Positions 8,266 through 16,652 of a stretch of DNA of 64,000 nucleotides are shown here, in pieces. The translations under genes were made by a program, and so were the position numbers. The stretch lies in assembly GCF_947503855.1 (NCBI RefSeq), contig NZ_CANNFF010000008.1, positions 62,001 to 126,000 on the forward strand. Direction: 5' to 3'. This stretch comes from an uncultured Polaribacter sp. (GTDB taxonomy: Bacteria > Bacteroidota > Bacteroidia > Flavobacteriales > Flavobacteriaceae). Numbering within the stretch: the first letter of the stretch is position 1; the number at the start of each line of letters is the position of its first letter. The notes beneath the pieces are model-generated. The model searched no databases. It had not been told where the DNA came from and saw nothing but the letters and a program-made list of their open reading frames with translations.

Positions 8266-9294
8266 ATGATAAAAAACGATTTATTTTTAAGAGCATTAAG
8301 AGGTGAAACTGTAGAAAGACCACCAGTTTGGATGATGCGTCAAGCAGGAAGGTATTTGCCAGAGTTTCAAGAAATCAAAAAAAAATACGATTTCTTTACA
8401 CGTTGTCAAACGCCAGAACTAGCCTCAGAAATTACGGTGCAGCCTATCCGTAGGTATGGTATGGATGCTGCCATTTTGTTTTCAGATATTTTGGTCATTC
8501 CACAAGCCATGAATATTCATGTGGAAATGAAACCTAATTTTGGCCCCTATTTACCAAATCCAATCAGAAATCAAAAAGATTTAGATGCTGTAATTGTACC
8601 AGACATTCAAGACACTTTAGGGTATGTAATGGATGCCATTAAAGCCACTAAAGAAAAGTTGAACGATGAAATTCCGTTAATTGGTTTTGCAGGTTCACCT
8701 TGGACAATTTTATGTTACTGTGTTCAAGGTCAAGGTTCTAAAAACTTCGATAAAGCCAAAGAATTATGTTTTACAAACCCTGTTGTGGCTCATAGTTTAT
8801 TGCAAAAAATAACAGACACAACCATTGCCTATTTAAAAGCAAAAGTAGCTGCAGGTGTAAATGCTGTGCAAGTATTCGATTCTTGGGGAGGAATGTTATC
8901 TCCAGTAGATTATCAAGAATTTTCTTGGCAATATATTCAGCAAATAATAGATGCTTTAAAAGATGAAATTCCTGTAATTGCTTTTGGGAAAGGTTGTTGG
9001 TTTGCGTTAAATGAAATGTCTAAATCAGGAGCAGCAGCTTTAGGTGTAGATTGGACCTGTTCTGCAAGAAATGCACGTTATTTATCAGGAGGAAATATTA
9101 CCTTACAAGGTAATTTCGATCCAACAAGGTTGTTTTCTCCACCATCAGAAATTAAGAAAATGGTTACCCAAATGATTAACGAATTTGGCAAAGATAAATA
9201 CATTGTAAACTTGGGTCATGGAATTTTACCAAACATTCCTTTAGATCACGCAAAAGCATTTATAGACGCTGTTAAAGAATATAAAGCAAATTAA
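8266..9294 (+). CDS. hemE: Uroporphyrinogen decarboxylase
   Basis: Removes four acetate carboxyls from uroporphyrinogen III to give coproporphyrinogen III. The 342-residue chain starts with the substrate-binding signature [17 protein letters not shown] (about 18-34), contains [14 protein letters not shown] (about 70-83), and ends with [18 protein letters not shown], the conserved His segment. It is full length with an ATG start at 8266. No cofactor is needed in this family. Confidence 0.96.
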   Translation: MIKNDLFLRALRGETVERPPVWMMRQAGRYLPEFQEIKKKYDFFTRCQTPELASEITVQPIRRYGMDAAILFSDILVIPQAMNIHVEMKPNFGPYLPNPIRNQKDLDAVIVPDIQDTLGYVMDAIKATKEKLNDEIPLIGFAGSPWTILCYCVQGQGSKNFDKAKELCFTNPVVAHSLLQKITDTTIAYLKAKVAAGVNAVQVFDSWGGMLSPVDYQEFSWQYIQQIIDALKDEIPVIAFGKGCWFALNEMSKSGAAALGVDWTCSARNARYLSGGNITLQGNFDPTRLFSPPSEIKKMVTQMINEFGKDKYIVNLGHGILPNIPLDHAKAFIDAVKEYKAN

Positions 9295-9308
9295 AAAAAG
9301 TTTTATTT

Positions 9309-9409
9309 GGGCGTTACTTTATCCTGAAAGCATTCAGGACCAAGTCGCGCTTTCCATTATATCTTTTTGCAGAAAAAGCAAAAAGGATGTCATTTCAATC
9401 GCTAACGCA
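9309..9409 (+). repeat. Fold-back dispersed repeat in the hemE-hemF spacer
   Basis: About 100 bp with terminal inverted sequence GCGTTA (9311-9316) and TAACGC (9403-9408) and two internal hairpins: TCCTGAA / TTCAGGA (9322-9328, 9333-9339) and CTTTTTGC / GCAAAAAG (9363-9370, 9378-9385). It has no coding capacity. I recall very similar GGGCGTTA...CGCTAACGC spacers recurring between genes in many flavobacteria, so I call it a dispersed non-autonomous repeat; only one copy is in this window, so that part rests on memory. Confidence 0.5.
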
Positions 9410-9429
9410 TCAATTTAAAAGCAAAAGTT

Positions 9430-10332
9430 ATGAAAGATATATTTTTCGCCTACATAGAAAATCTTCAAGACACCATTACTTCTAATTTAGAAGCAATTGA
9501 TGGAAAATCATTATTTCAAGAAGATAATTGGCAAAGAGCAGAAGGTGGTGGAGGTAGAACTCGCGTCATAGAAAACGGAAATGTTTTTGAAAAAGGTGGG
9601 GTAAATATTTCTAAAGTTTTTGGAGAGTTACCAGAAGCCCTAAGAAAGCAATTTGGTGTAAAAGAAGGTAATTTTTTTGCTTGTGGTTTAAGTCTGGTAT
9701 TGCATCCAAAAAATCCTTTTGTACCTACTGTACACGCAAATTGGCGTTATTTTGAAATGTATGATAACGCTAGAAACATTGTTACCCAATGGTTTGGTGG
9801 GGGTCAAGATTTAACACCCTATTATTTGTTTGAAGAGGATGCAACTCATTTTCATCAAGTTTGTAAATCAGCTTGCGACAAACATCATCCTGAGTTTTAT
9901 CCAAAGTTTAAAAAAACCTGTGATGAGTATTTTTGGAACACACACAGAAATGAAGCACGTGGAATTGGAGGTTTATTTTTCGATTATTTAAAAGAAACCG
10001 AAGAATTTTCAATTAAAGATAGATACAATTTTGTTACTGAGATAGGTAATAGTTTTTTAGAAAGTTATGTGCCAATCGTTAAAAAAAGAAAAGAACTTGA
10101 TTATGAACAGCAACATAGAGATTGGCAAGAAGTTAGAAGAGGTCGTTATGTAGAATTCAATTTAGTACACGATAGAGGCACACTTTTTGGTCTAAAAACA
10201 AATGGCAGAATAGAAAGTATTTTAATGAGTTTACCACCAATTGTACAGTGGAAATACAATCATCAACCCAAAGAAAATTCAGAAGAAGCTAGGTTGTTAA
10301 AGGTTTTAGAACAGCCCAAAAAATGGGTTTAG
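9430..10332 (+). CDS. hemF: Oxygen-dependent coproporphyrinogen III oxidase
   Basis: Oxidative decarboxylation of coproporphyrinogen III to protoporphyrinogen IX with O2, consistent with aerobic life. The 300-residue protein has the family features GGGGRTRVIENGNVFEKGGVN (seen from about 39), TVHANWRYFE (about 99-108), WFGGGQDLTPYYL (about 121-133) and RRGRYVEFNLVHDRGT near 235-250. It is the last gene of the rightward heme series. A small hairpin 107 bp downstream may end the transcript. Confidence 0.96.
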   Translation: MKDIFFAYIENLQDTITSNLEAIDGKSLFQEDNWQRAEGGGGRTRVIENGNVFEKGGVNISKVFGELPEALRKQFGVKEGNFFACGLSLVLHPKNPFVPTVHANWRYFEMYDNARNIVTQWFGGGQDLTPYYLFEEDATHFHQVCKSACDKHHPEFYPKFKKTCDEYFWNTHRNEARGIGGLFFDYLKETEEFSIKDRYNFVTEIGNSFLESYVPIVKKRKELDYEQQHRDWQEVRRGRYVEFNLVHDRGTLFGLKTNGRIESILMSLPPIVQWKYNHQPKENSEEARLLKVLEQPKKWV

Positions 10333-10438
10333 TTTTCATTTTTAAAATAATTTTGATTAAAATGATGTTACTGTTTTTATAACCATTCCATTTATTTCTC
10401 CTCTAGACAGTGTATAGCTTCAAAAAGGTTTTAAATAG

Positions 10439-10465
10439 TAAGAGTGGTTCTCTTATTTAGTTTTT
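10439..10465 (+). terminator. Possible weak terminator after hemF
   Basis: Six-base stem TAAGAG (10439-10444) and CTCTTA (10450-10455) with loop TGGTT, then a T-rich tract. The stem is short and AT-rich, so the call is tentative. Confidence 0.3.
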
Positions 10466-10706
10466 AATAAACTTTAATAATATTTTATTTTAGGAAAATT
10501 AAAATAGAAAAATATTCTTTTTTTTATATCACATTTATTTAGATAAAACAAAACATTGTTAAATACGCAATATTTAAGTATTAAATAATTTTATTTTTAT
10601 GTATTTATTAATAATTAGTGGTAATTAATATTAATAATACAAATTACTGTAATTAATGATTTTAATTTTAGTAATTTTTTTAAGAAAAAATCACCTCTTT
10701 TTTTAG

Positions 10707-10714
10707 TACTTTTG
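10707..10714 (+). promoter_or_regulatory. -7 promoter element for the E2 gene
   Basis: TACTTTTG followed by CA matches TAnnTTTG and ends 21 bases before the ATG at 10736, the expected placing. No TTG at the -33 position was seen. Confidence 0.55.
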
Positions 10715-10735
10715 CAACTTATAAAATTTGATTAA

Positions 10736-12058
10736 ATGGCAAGATTTGAATTAAAGTTACCAAAAATGGGAGAAAGTGTTGCAGAAGCAACCATCACCTC
10801 TTGGTTAAAAGATGTTGGAGATTCCGTTGAATTAGATGAAGCTGTTGTAGAAATTGCCACAGATAAAGTAGATTCTGAGGTACCTTCTGAAGTAGAAGGA
10901 ACTTTGGTAGAAATTCTGTTTCAAAAAGATGATGTTGTTGCTGTTGGTGATACAATTGCTATTATAGAAACAGAAGGAGAAAATGATGTTGAAGAACAAA
11001 CTCCTACGAAAAATGAAAAAACAGTTGCTACAGAAAAAGTTAAAGAAGTAGAAAAAACTATAGAAAAAGCATCAGAAATTATTGCAACACCTCTTGCTAA
11101 AAATTCAGATTCAGGTAAATTTTACTCACCATTAGTTAGAAACATTGCTCAAACAGAAGGTGTTTCTATGGAAGAACTAGAAACCCTTGCTGGTTCTGGT
11201 AAAGATGGGAGAGTTACAAAAGATGATATCCTATCTTATTTAGAAATTAGGGGTGATATTTCAAATGAAGTTGAAGAACTTAATTCATCAGTTGTGCCGA
11301 AACATATTGAAAAATCAGTTTCGAAATCAGTACCTGTTTCTATAAATGGTGAAGATGAGGTGATTGAAATGACAAGAATGGGCAAGTTAATTGCCAAACA
11401 TATGGTAGATTCGGTTCACACATCAGCACATGTGCAATCTTTTATAGAAGTAGATGTTACAAATATTGTGAAATGGCGTAATAAAGTTAAAAACGAATTC
11501 TTGCAAAGAGAAGGAGAAAAGTTAACGTTTACTCCTATTTTAATGCAAGCTGTAGCAAGCACCATTAAAAAATATCCGTTAATTAATATTGCTGTTGATG
11601 GTGATACCATCGTTAAAAAGAAAAATATTAATTTAGGGATGGCTGCAGCCTTACCAGATGGTAATTTAATTGTGCCCGTTATTAAAAATGCAGATCAGTT
11701 AAATTTAGTGGGTATGACATCTGCTGTAAACGACTTAGCAAATAGAGCAAGAAATAATGCTTTGAAACCAGATGAAATACAAGGAGGAACCTACACTGTA
11801 ACTAATGTAGGTGGTTTTGGTTCTGTAATGGGTACACCAATTATAAATCAGCCGCAAGTTGCTATTCTAGCTTTGGGTGCTATTAGAAAAGTACCTGCTG
11901 TGATAGAAACTCCAGATGGAGATTTTATTGGAATCAGACAAAAAATGTTTGTTTCACATTCTTACGACCATAGAGTTGTAAATGGAGCTTTGGGGGGTAT
12001 GTTTATTAAAACATTAAAAGAAATATTAGAATCTTGGGATGTAAATCAAGATTTTTAA
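10736..12058 (+). CDS. 2-oxo acid dehydrogenase E2 acyltransferase, branched-chain-like
   Basis: A 440-residue E2 component that would pass an acyl group from lipoate to CoA. Domains: one lipoyl domain (about 1-80, lipoyl Lys44 in ATDKVDSEVPSE), a charged Glu/Lys-rich linker, an E1/E3-binding domain (about 130-168, SPLVRNIAQTEGV...GRVTKDDIL), and the catalytic domain (about 215-440). The DKVDSEV lipoyl sequence resembles branched-chain or succinyl-type E2 more than PDH. The usual catalytic HxxxDG reads HRVVNG: His412 is present but Asp is replaced by Asn416. No E1 or E3 gene is adjacent. A strong terminator follows. Confidence 0.9.
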   Translation: MARFELKLPKMGESVAEATITSWLKDVGDSVELDEAVVEIATDKVDSEVPSEVEGTLVEILFQKDDVVAVGDTIAIIETEGENDVEEQTPTKNEKTVATEKVKEVEKTIEKASEIIATPLAKNSDSGKFYSPLVRNIAQTEGVSMEELETLAGSGKDGRVTKDDILSYLEIRGDISNEVEELNSSVVPKHIEKSVSKSVPVSINGEDEVIEMTRMGKLIAKHMVDSVHTSAHVQSFIEVDVTNIVKWRNKVKNEFLQREGEKLTFTPILMQAVASTIKKYPLINIAVDGDTIVKKKNINLGMAAALPDGNLIVPVIKNADQLNLVGMTSAVNDLANRARNNALKPDEIQGGTYTVTNVGGFGSVMGTPIINQPQVAILALGAIRKVPAVIETPDGDFIGIRQKMFVSHSYDHRVVNGALGGMFIKTLKEILESWDVNQDF

Positions 12059-12080
12059 AAATACATAAATCATATAATCC

Positions 12081-12113
12081 AAAAAGCTCACTATTTGTGA
12101 GCTTTTTACTTTT
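12081..12113 (+). terminator. Rho-independent terminator after the E2 gene
   Basis: Stem AAAAAGCTCAC (12081-12091) and GTGAGCTTTTT (12097-12107) with loop TATTT, followed by more T. Perfectly paired, 22 bp after the stop codon. Confidence 0.85.
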
Positions 12114-12311
12114 AGCTAGCTTAAATTTTTATATTACTGATATTTAGTTTATTACACTATGATTTAGTGAAGTTAAATTTTAACAAAAAGTAAAGTATGA
12201 AAGTTTTTAGAGAGTTACTATGTTTGGGTTTTCAACTATTTTATTTCTTTTATCTGAACTTACAATTTTTAAAATAGTAAATTAGCATATTATAAATTAA
12301 AATTAAAATAT

Positions 12312-13046
12312 ATGAAAAAATTGTTATTATTATTTGTTGTTGCAACTTCATTAAGTGCATTTTGTCAAGATTCTGTTTTATTAAGAGCCAACTACAATGA
12401 AGGAGATGAGTTTCTGATAGATCTAGAGCAGTCTCAAAATATGGGAGCTGCTGGTGGTATGGATATGAAAATAAAAATGAACATGTCCATTATTAAAAAA
12501 GAAGGAGATAGCTTTACAGCAGCCTCTAAAATATCTACTATTAAAATGAATATGTTGCAAGGTGGTAGGATAATGGATTTTGATTCTACTAAAAAAGAAG
12601 AAGATTTAGATGAAACAGGTAAAATGTTTAAACAACAGTTTGACCCTATGCTAAAAGCATTGATTACGACCAAAATGACTAATAGGGGTGAAGCTACAGA
12701 TATAAAAGTAGAGCCAATGGCGCCAGGAATGGAAGAATTTTTAAAACAATCTAGTAGCATTAAATATCCTGAAGAAAAAGTGTCTGTGGGTAGTTCTTGG
12801 TCTACAGAGCTAAATCAACAAGGAATGAAAATTGTAACAAAGTATACAGTTTCTAAAATTATTGAAGGTAAGGTTTACTTAGATGTAACAGGAGATGTTA
12901 GTGGTATGGGTGCTGGAAAAGTTACAGGTGCTATTGTTATTGATGCAACTACTGGAGTGCAAGATACTGCAAATACAGAGGTAAAAGTGTCTGCAAATGG
13001 TGCAGAGGTTATCATAACTGCTAAAGTAAAAACAACTAAAATATAA
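12312..13046 (+). CDS. Secreted protein of unknown function, DUF6263-like
   Basis: A 244-residue protein with a classic signal peptide (MKKLLLLFVVATSLSAFCQ, cleavage near 19-20). The mature part is mostly predicted beta strand with a Met-rich stretch (about 38-65: MGAAGGMDMKIKMNMS and MNMLQGG) and alternating charged residues. Layout and the SSWS...GMKIVTKYTVSKI section resemble the DUF6263 family of Bacteroidetes secreted proteins, an attribution from memory. No catalytic motif is visible. It stands alone between two terminators. Confidence 0.75.
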   Translation: MKKLLLLFVVATSLSAFCQDSVLLRANYNEGDEFLIDLEQSQNMGAAGGMDMKIKMNMSIIKKEGDSFTAASKISTIKMNMLQGGRIMDFDSTKKEEDLDETGKMFKQQFDPMLKALITTKMTNRGEATDIKVEPMAPGMEEFLKQSSSIKYPEEKVSVGSSWSTELNQQGMKIVTKYTVSKIIEGKVYLDVTGDVSGMGAGKVTGAIVIDATTGVQDTANTEVKVSANGAEVIITAKVKTTKI

Positions 13047-13066
13047 GTTTTAAAACTTGAAATATA

Positions 13067-13103
13067 AAAAATGCCTTGAGAATTAATTTCTCAAGGCATT
13101 TTT
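13067..13103. terminator. Bidirectional terminator
   Basis: A perfect 16-bp stem, AAAAATGCCTTGAGAA (13067-13082) against TTCTCAAGGCATTTTT (13088-13103), loop of 5 bases, with A and T tracts on both sides. It lies between convergent genes ending at 13046 and 13128 and can serve both. Confidence 0.9.
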
Positions 13104-13127
13104 AGTTTATACTAAATTTACAGGAAA

Positions 13128-14786
13128 CTATGCTAACATTGTAACAGGGTTTTCTATAAATGTTTTTAATGTTTGTAAAAACTGCGCCCCAACAGCACCA
13201 TCAACCGTTCTATGATCACAGGTTAAAGTTAAGTTCATAGTATTACCTACTACGATTTGTCCGTTTTTAACTACAGGTTTTTGTACAATAGCCCCAACAG
13301 ATAAAATGGCAGAGTTTGGTTGGTTTATAATTGATGTAAAATTATCGATACCAAACATGCCTAAATTAGAAACTGTAAAAGTACTGCCTTGCATTTCTGC
13401 AGGAGTAATTTTTTTATGTCTAGCTTTACCAGCTAAATCTCTAACAGTAGCACCAATTTGGGTTAAACTCATTTGGTTGGTGTGTTTAATTACAGGTACT
13501 AATAAACCTTCGTCTACAGCAACAGCAACACCAACGTTTATATGAGAATGATAAACAGTATTATTATCGGTCCAAGAAGTGTTTACTTGTGGGTGTTTTT
13601 GTAATGCCATAGCACATGCTTTAACCACCATATCATTAAAAGATACTTTGGTATCTGGTATAGCATTAATGGTTTTTCTAGAGGCAATTGCTGCATCCAT
13701 ATCTACCTCTATATTTAAACTAAAGTCTGGTGCAGTAAATTTAGAATTACCTAAAGACTTAGCAATTGCTTTACGCATTTGCGAATTTTTAACTTCTTCA
13801 GATTTTTCTTCTCCAGTTACCGAAAAAGAAGGTACAGCAGCAGAAGATGCTGGTGTAGGTGTTTCTACAGAAACAGTAGCAGAAGGTGTGTAGTTTTCTA
13901 CATCCTTTTTAATAATTCTACCATTTTCTCCAGAACCACTAACATCTGCTAAGTTAATTCCTTTGTCTGATGCAATTTTTTTCGCCAATGGCGATGCAAA
14001 AATTCTACCACCAGAATTATTTGTACCTGTATTTGCATTAGAAGATTTATGTTCTTCTTTGTTGTCTTGTTTGTTTTCTTTTTTGTCTTCTTTTGGAGCA
14101 GCTTTTTTGTCTGATAAAGATTTCTTTTCTGTAGGAACTCCATTTTCAATAATGCTAGAAACATCGGTTCCTTCTGGTCCAATAATAGCTAATAAACTAT
14201 CTACAGGAGCAGTTTCTCCTTCTTGTACACCAATGTGTAGTAGGTTTCCCTCATAAAAAGATTCGAACTCCATAGTAGCTTTGTCGGTTTCTATTTCTGC
14301 TAAAATATCACCTTCTTCTACTGAGTCGCCTTGTTTTTTTAACCAAGTGGCTACAGTACCATCTGTCATCGTATCACTTAAACGTGGCATTGTAATTACT
14401 TGAACACCTTCTGGTATACTAGCTTCTTCGTTCGAATCTTCATCGTTAGAAGATTCTTCAGAAGAACTTTCTGTTTTATTAGATGTTTCTTCTTTTTCTT
14501 GAGATACATCATTAGCATTATTATTTAAAAGTGCAGAAATATCTTCACCTTCTTCACCAATTATTGCTAATAATTTATCAACAGGAGAGGTTTCACCTTC
14601 TTGCACACCAATGTGTAGCAAAACACCTTCATGGAAAGATTCAAATTCCATAGTAGCTTTGTCGGTTTCAATTTCTGCTAAAATATCACCTTCTTCAATT
14701 TTATCTCCAACACTTTTTAACCATTTTGCCACAACACCTTCTTCCATGGTGTCACTTAAACGCGGCATATTTACAACTGTAGCCAT
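13128..14786 (-). CDS. pdhC: Pyruvate dehydrogenase E2, dihydrolipoyl acetyltransferase
   Basis: A 552-residue E2 with two lipoyl domains (about 1-80 and 128-206; lipoyl lysines Lys43 and Lys169, both in ETDKATMEFES), acidic and Lys/Asn-rich linkers, an E1/E3-binding domain (about 263-300) and a catalytic domain (about 330-552) with an intact HRTVDG (His525, Asp529). It transfers acetyl from lipoate to CoA at the core of the PDH complex. The start lies 3 bp after the pdhA stop, so the two are translated from one mRNA. The two lipoyl domains are near-identical at DNA and protein level, a recent-looking internal duplication. Confidence 0.96.
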   Translation of the reverse strand: MATVVNMPRLSDTMEEGVVAKWLKSVGDKIEEGDILAEIETDKATMEFESFHEGVLLHIGVQEGETSPVDKLLAIIGEEGEDISALLNNNANDVSQEKEETSNKTESSSEESSNDEDSNEEASIPEGVQVITMPRLSDTMTDGTVATWLKKQGDSVEEGDILAEIETDKATMEFESFYEGNLLHIGVQEGETAPVDSLLAIIGPEGTDVSSIIENGVPTEKKSLSDKKAAPKEDKKENKQDNKEEHKSSNANTGTNNSGGRIFASPLAKKIASDKGINLADVSGSGENGRIIKKDVENYTPSATVSVETPTPASSAAVPSFSVTGEEKSEEVKNSQMRKAIAKSLGNSKFTAPDFSLNIEVDMDAAIASRKTINAIPDTKVSFNDMVVKACAMALQKHPQVNTSWTDNNTVYHSHINVGVAVAVDEGLLVPVIKHTNQMSLTQIGATVRDLAGKARHKKITPAEMQGSTFTVSNLGMFGIDNFTSIINQPNSAILSVGAIVQKPVVKNGQIVVGNTMNLTLTCDHRTVDGAVGAQFLQTLKTFIENPVTMLA

Positions 14787-14789
14787 ATT

Positions 14790-15779
14790 TTAACTTATAA
14801 AAGGATAATCTTCTTGTTCGTATACCATATCGTATAATTGCTGAGTTTCTGGGAAAGGAGAATCTTCTGCAAATTGCTCACATTCTTTAACTCTCGCTTT
14901 TACTTCTTTATCAATTGCAGCAATATCATCTTCAGTAGCGTAATTTTTATCTAAAATAACATCTTTAACTTGCGTTATTGGATCTATTTTTTTGTATTCT
15001 TCTACTTCATTTTTTGTTCTATAATGCTGTGCATCAGACATAGAGTGTCCTCTATATCTATATGTTTTCATTTCTAAAAATGTTGGGCCATCTCCACGTC
15101 TTGCTCTTTGTAAAGCTTCGTCTATAGCTTCTGCAACCTTAATAGGATTCATAGCATCTACAGGGCCACAAGGCATTTCGTAACCTAAACCAAGTTTCCA
15201 TATATCATCATGGTTTGCTGTTCTTTCTACAGAAGTACCCATTGCATATCCATTGTTTTCACAAATAAAAATGACTGGTAATTTCCATAACATTGCCATG
15301 TTAAATGCTTCGTGTAAAGATCCTTGTCTTGCAGCACCATCACCAAAACAAGTTAAAGTAACACCATCACTTCCTTTGTATTTATCTGCAAACGCAATAC
15401 CTGCTCCTAAAGGTATTTGACCACCAACAATTCCATGACCACCATAAAAACCAAATTCTTTAGAAAAAATGTGCATAGAACCACCCATTCCTTTAGAAGT
15501 TCCTGTTGCTTTTCCATACAATTCTGCCATCACCTTTTTTGGGTCTTCTCCCATACCAATGGGTTGTACATGGTTTCTGTAAGCGGTAATCATTTTGTCT
15601 TTAGACAAGTCCATAGCATGTAAAGCGCCTGCTAAAATTGCTTCTTGCCCATTGTAAAGGTGTAAAAAACCTCTTACTTTTTGTTGAATGTAAACAGATG
15701 CTAATTTATCTTCAAATTTTCTCCAAAAAAGCATTTCTCTGTACCAATCTAAATAGGTTTGTTTGGTGATTTTTTTCAT
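14790..15779 (-). CDS. pdhA: Pyruvate dehydrogenase E1 component, alpha subunit
   Basis: Thiamine-diphosphate-dependent decarboxylase subunit, 329 residues. Visible are the thiamine diphosphate motif GDGAARQGSLHEAFNMA (about 166-182), ending in ENNGYAMGT (about 193-201), and the phosphorylation-loop region TYRYRGHSMSD (about 260-270). It is the alpha half of a two-chain E1; the beta subunit gene is not in this window, a split arrangement found in other flavobacteria. The ATG at 15779 follows a -7 promoter match at 15823-15830. Confidence 0.95.
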   Translation of the reverse strand: MKKITKQTYLDWYREMLFWRKFEDKLASVYIQQKVRGFLHLYNGQEAILAGALHAMDLSKDKMITAYRNHVQPIGMGEDPKKVMAELYGKATGTSKGMGGSMHIFSKEFGFYGGHGIVGGQIPLGAGIAFADKYKGSDGVTLTCFGDGAARQGSLHEAFNMAMLWKLPVIFICENNGYAMGTSVERTANHDDIWKLGLGYEMPCGPVDAMNPIKVAEAIDEALQRARRGDGPTFLEMKTYRYRGHSMSDAQHYRTKNEVEEYKKIDPITQVKDVILDKNYATEDDIAAIDKEVKARVKECEQFAEDSPFPETQQLYDMVYEQEDYPFIS

Positions 15780-15822
15780 TCTTAAAAATTGTTGTTCGTT
15801 TATCGTTTTAAAAACTGGAATA

Positions 15823-15830
15823 CAAAAATA
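15823..15830 (-). promoter_or_regulatory. -7 promoter element for pdhA-pdhC
   Basis: Minus strand reads TATTTTTG, matching TAnnTTTG, 43 bases upstream of the pdhA ATG. No -33 TTG at standard spacing. Confidence 0.4.
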
Positions 15831-15905
15831 ACTGTTTTACATAGAATAAAAAAACATCATTTTTTTATTTAACTCAATCGTTTTCGTAGCGTTGCTATTT
15901 CTCTG

Positions 15906-16577
15906 TTATTCTTCTTTGGCAATTACCAAAGTTGCTTTGGCATCTGTGGCTAAATTCCATTCATTGGATGATAGTAGCATGCCAGCATCATTATAAACTT
16001 TAAAAGCGGCTGTATTGGGGCCAGAAGTACCTTGATTTAATGCCACAAAAGAAATTTTATTGATACCTTTATTTAAGTTTATTTTAAAACTTTGATAATT
16101 TTGTTTTAATAAAACATTGGTAATTACAGGTATGTTATTAACCATAATAGTTACCCTATCTCCATCTGGATATTGAAAATCTCTACAAATAATGTTTACA
16201 CTATTTGAAGTAGTTCTAAAGCTACCTAAATCTTGGTCTATTTTAGGATAAATGTATTGTCCGTTTATTTTTTTAAATGCTTTTAAAAAACGGGCTTCGT
16301 TTATTTTTTTTTGAGTTAAAATACCTTTGTTATTTAATGCGTCTTTTTTTTGTTTTTCTCTTAACTTTTCTTGCTCTTTATCATATGCTTTTTTAAAACC
16401 TTCGTTACCATTTAATTCTATAGATTTTGGTTTTTCTACAGCTTTGGTGTTTTTTAAAACAATAGCTTTTACCTTTCCTTTTTCGTTATTGCCATTACTT
16501 TTATCTAACTGCGCAAAAAAAGGTGAGCTACATAAAATGCATATAAGAAGTATAATGTTATTTTTTTTAAATATCAT
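15906..16577 (-). CDS. Secreted protein of unknown function
   Basis: 223 residues with an N-terminal signal peptide (IILLICILCSSPFFAQ, cleavage near 22). The mature part begins with a Lys/Asn/Glu-rich region (about 23-95) likely to be disordered or helical, followed by a beta-rich C-terminal domain (about 100-220) with NSVNIICRDFQYPDGDRVTIMVNN and INKISFVALNQGTSGPNTAAF. The C-terminal part looks like an immunoglobulin-like or carbohydrate-module fold, but I do not recognise the family. A -7 promoter match lies 25 bp upstream. Confidence 0.7.
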   Translation of the reverse strand: MIFKKNNIILLICILCSSPFFAQLDKSNGNNEKGKVKAIVLKNTKAVEKPKSIELNGNEGFKKAYDKEQEKLREKQKKDALNNKGILTQKKINEARFLKAFKKINGQYIYPKIDQDLGSFRTTSNSVNIICRDFQYPDGDRVTIMVNNIPVITNVLLKQNYQSFKINLNKGINKISFVALNQGTSGPNTAAFKVYNDAGMLLSSNEWNLATDAKATLVIAKEE

Positions 16578-16601
16578 TGTGTTATTTATAACAATTTAGA
16601 G

Positions 16602-16609
16602 CAAATATA
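16602..16609 (-). promoter_or_regulatory. -7 promoter element for the secreted protein gene
   Basis: Minus strand TATATTTG followed by C, matching TAnnTTTG, 24 bases upstream of the ATG at 16577. Confidence 0.45.
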
Positions 16610-16652
16610 ATGCCGATTTATATTGTTGGTGTTTAAGAATTGTTAAAACTAT

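Larger units (their letters stand above)
10333..10735. other. 403-bp AT-rich intergenic region
   Basis: No credible coding frame. It holds a weak stem TAAGAG / CTCTTA at 10439-10455 followed by TTTAGTTTTT, possibly a terminator for hemF, and a clear -7 promoter element at 10707-10714 for the next gene. The middle (about 10480-10680) is very AT-rich with nothing else recognised. Confidence 0.6.

Noticed and set aside
10333..10735. Small RNA or riboswitch in the hemF downstream gap
   Set aside because: No conserved riboswitch core or strong hairpin apart from a weak stem; mostly simple AT sequence.
12197..12277. 26-residue reading frame in the gap before the secreted protein gene
   Set aside because: Phe/Leu-rich by AT composition, no promoter match or homology; likely chance.
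13949..14256. Overlapping reading frames inside pdhC on both strands
   Set aside because: They lie within a gene with clear domains; the long alternatives come from repeated Lys/Glu and Ala codons in the linkers.
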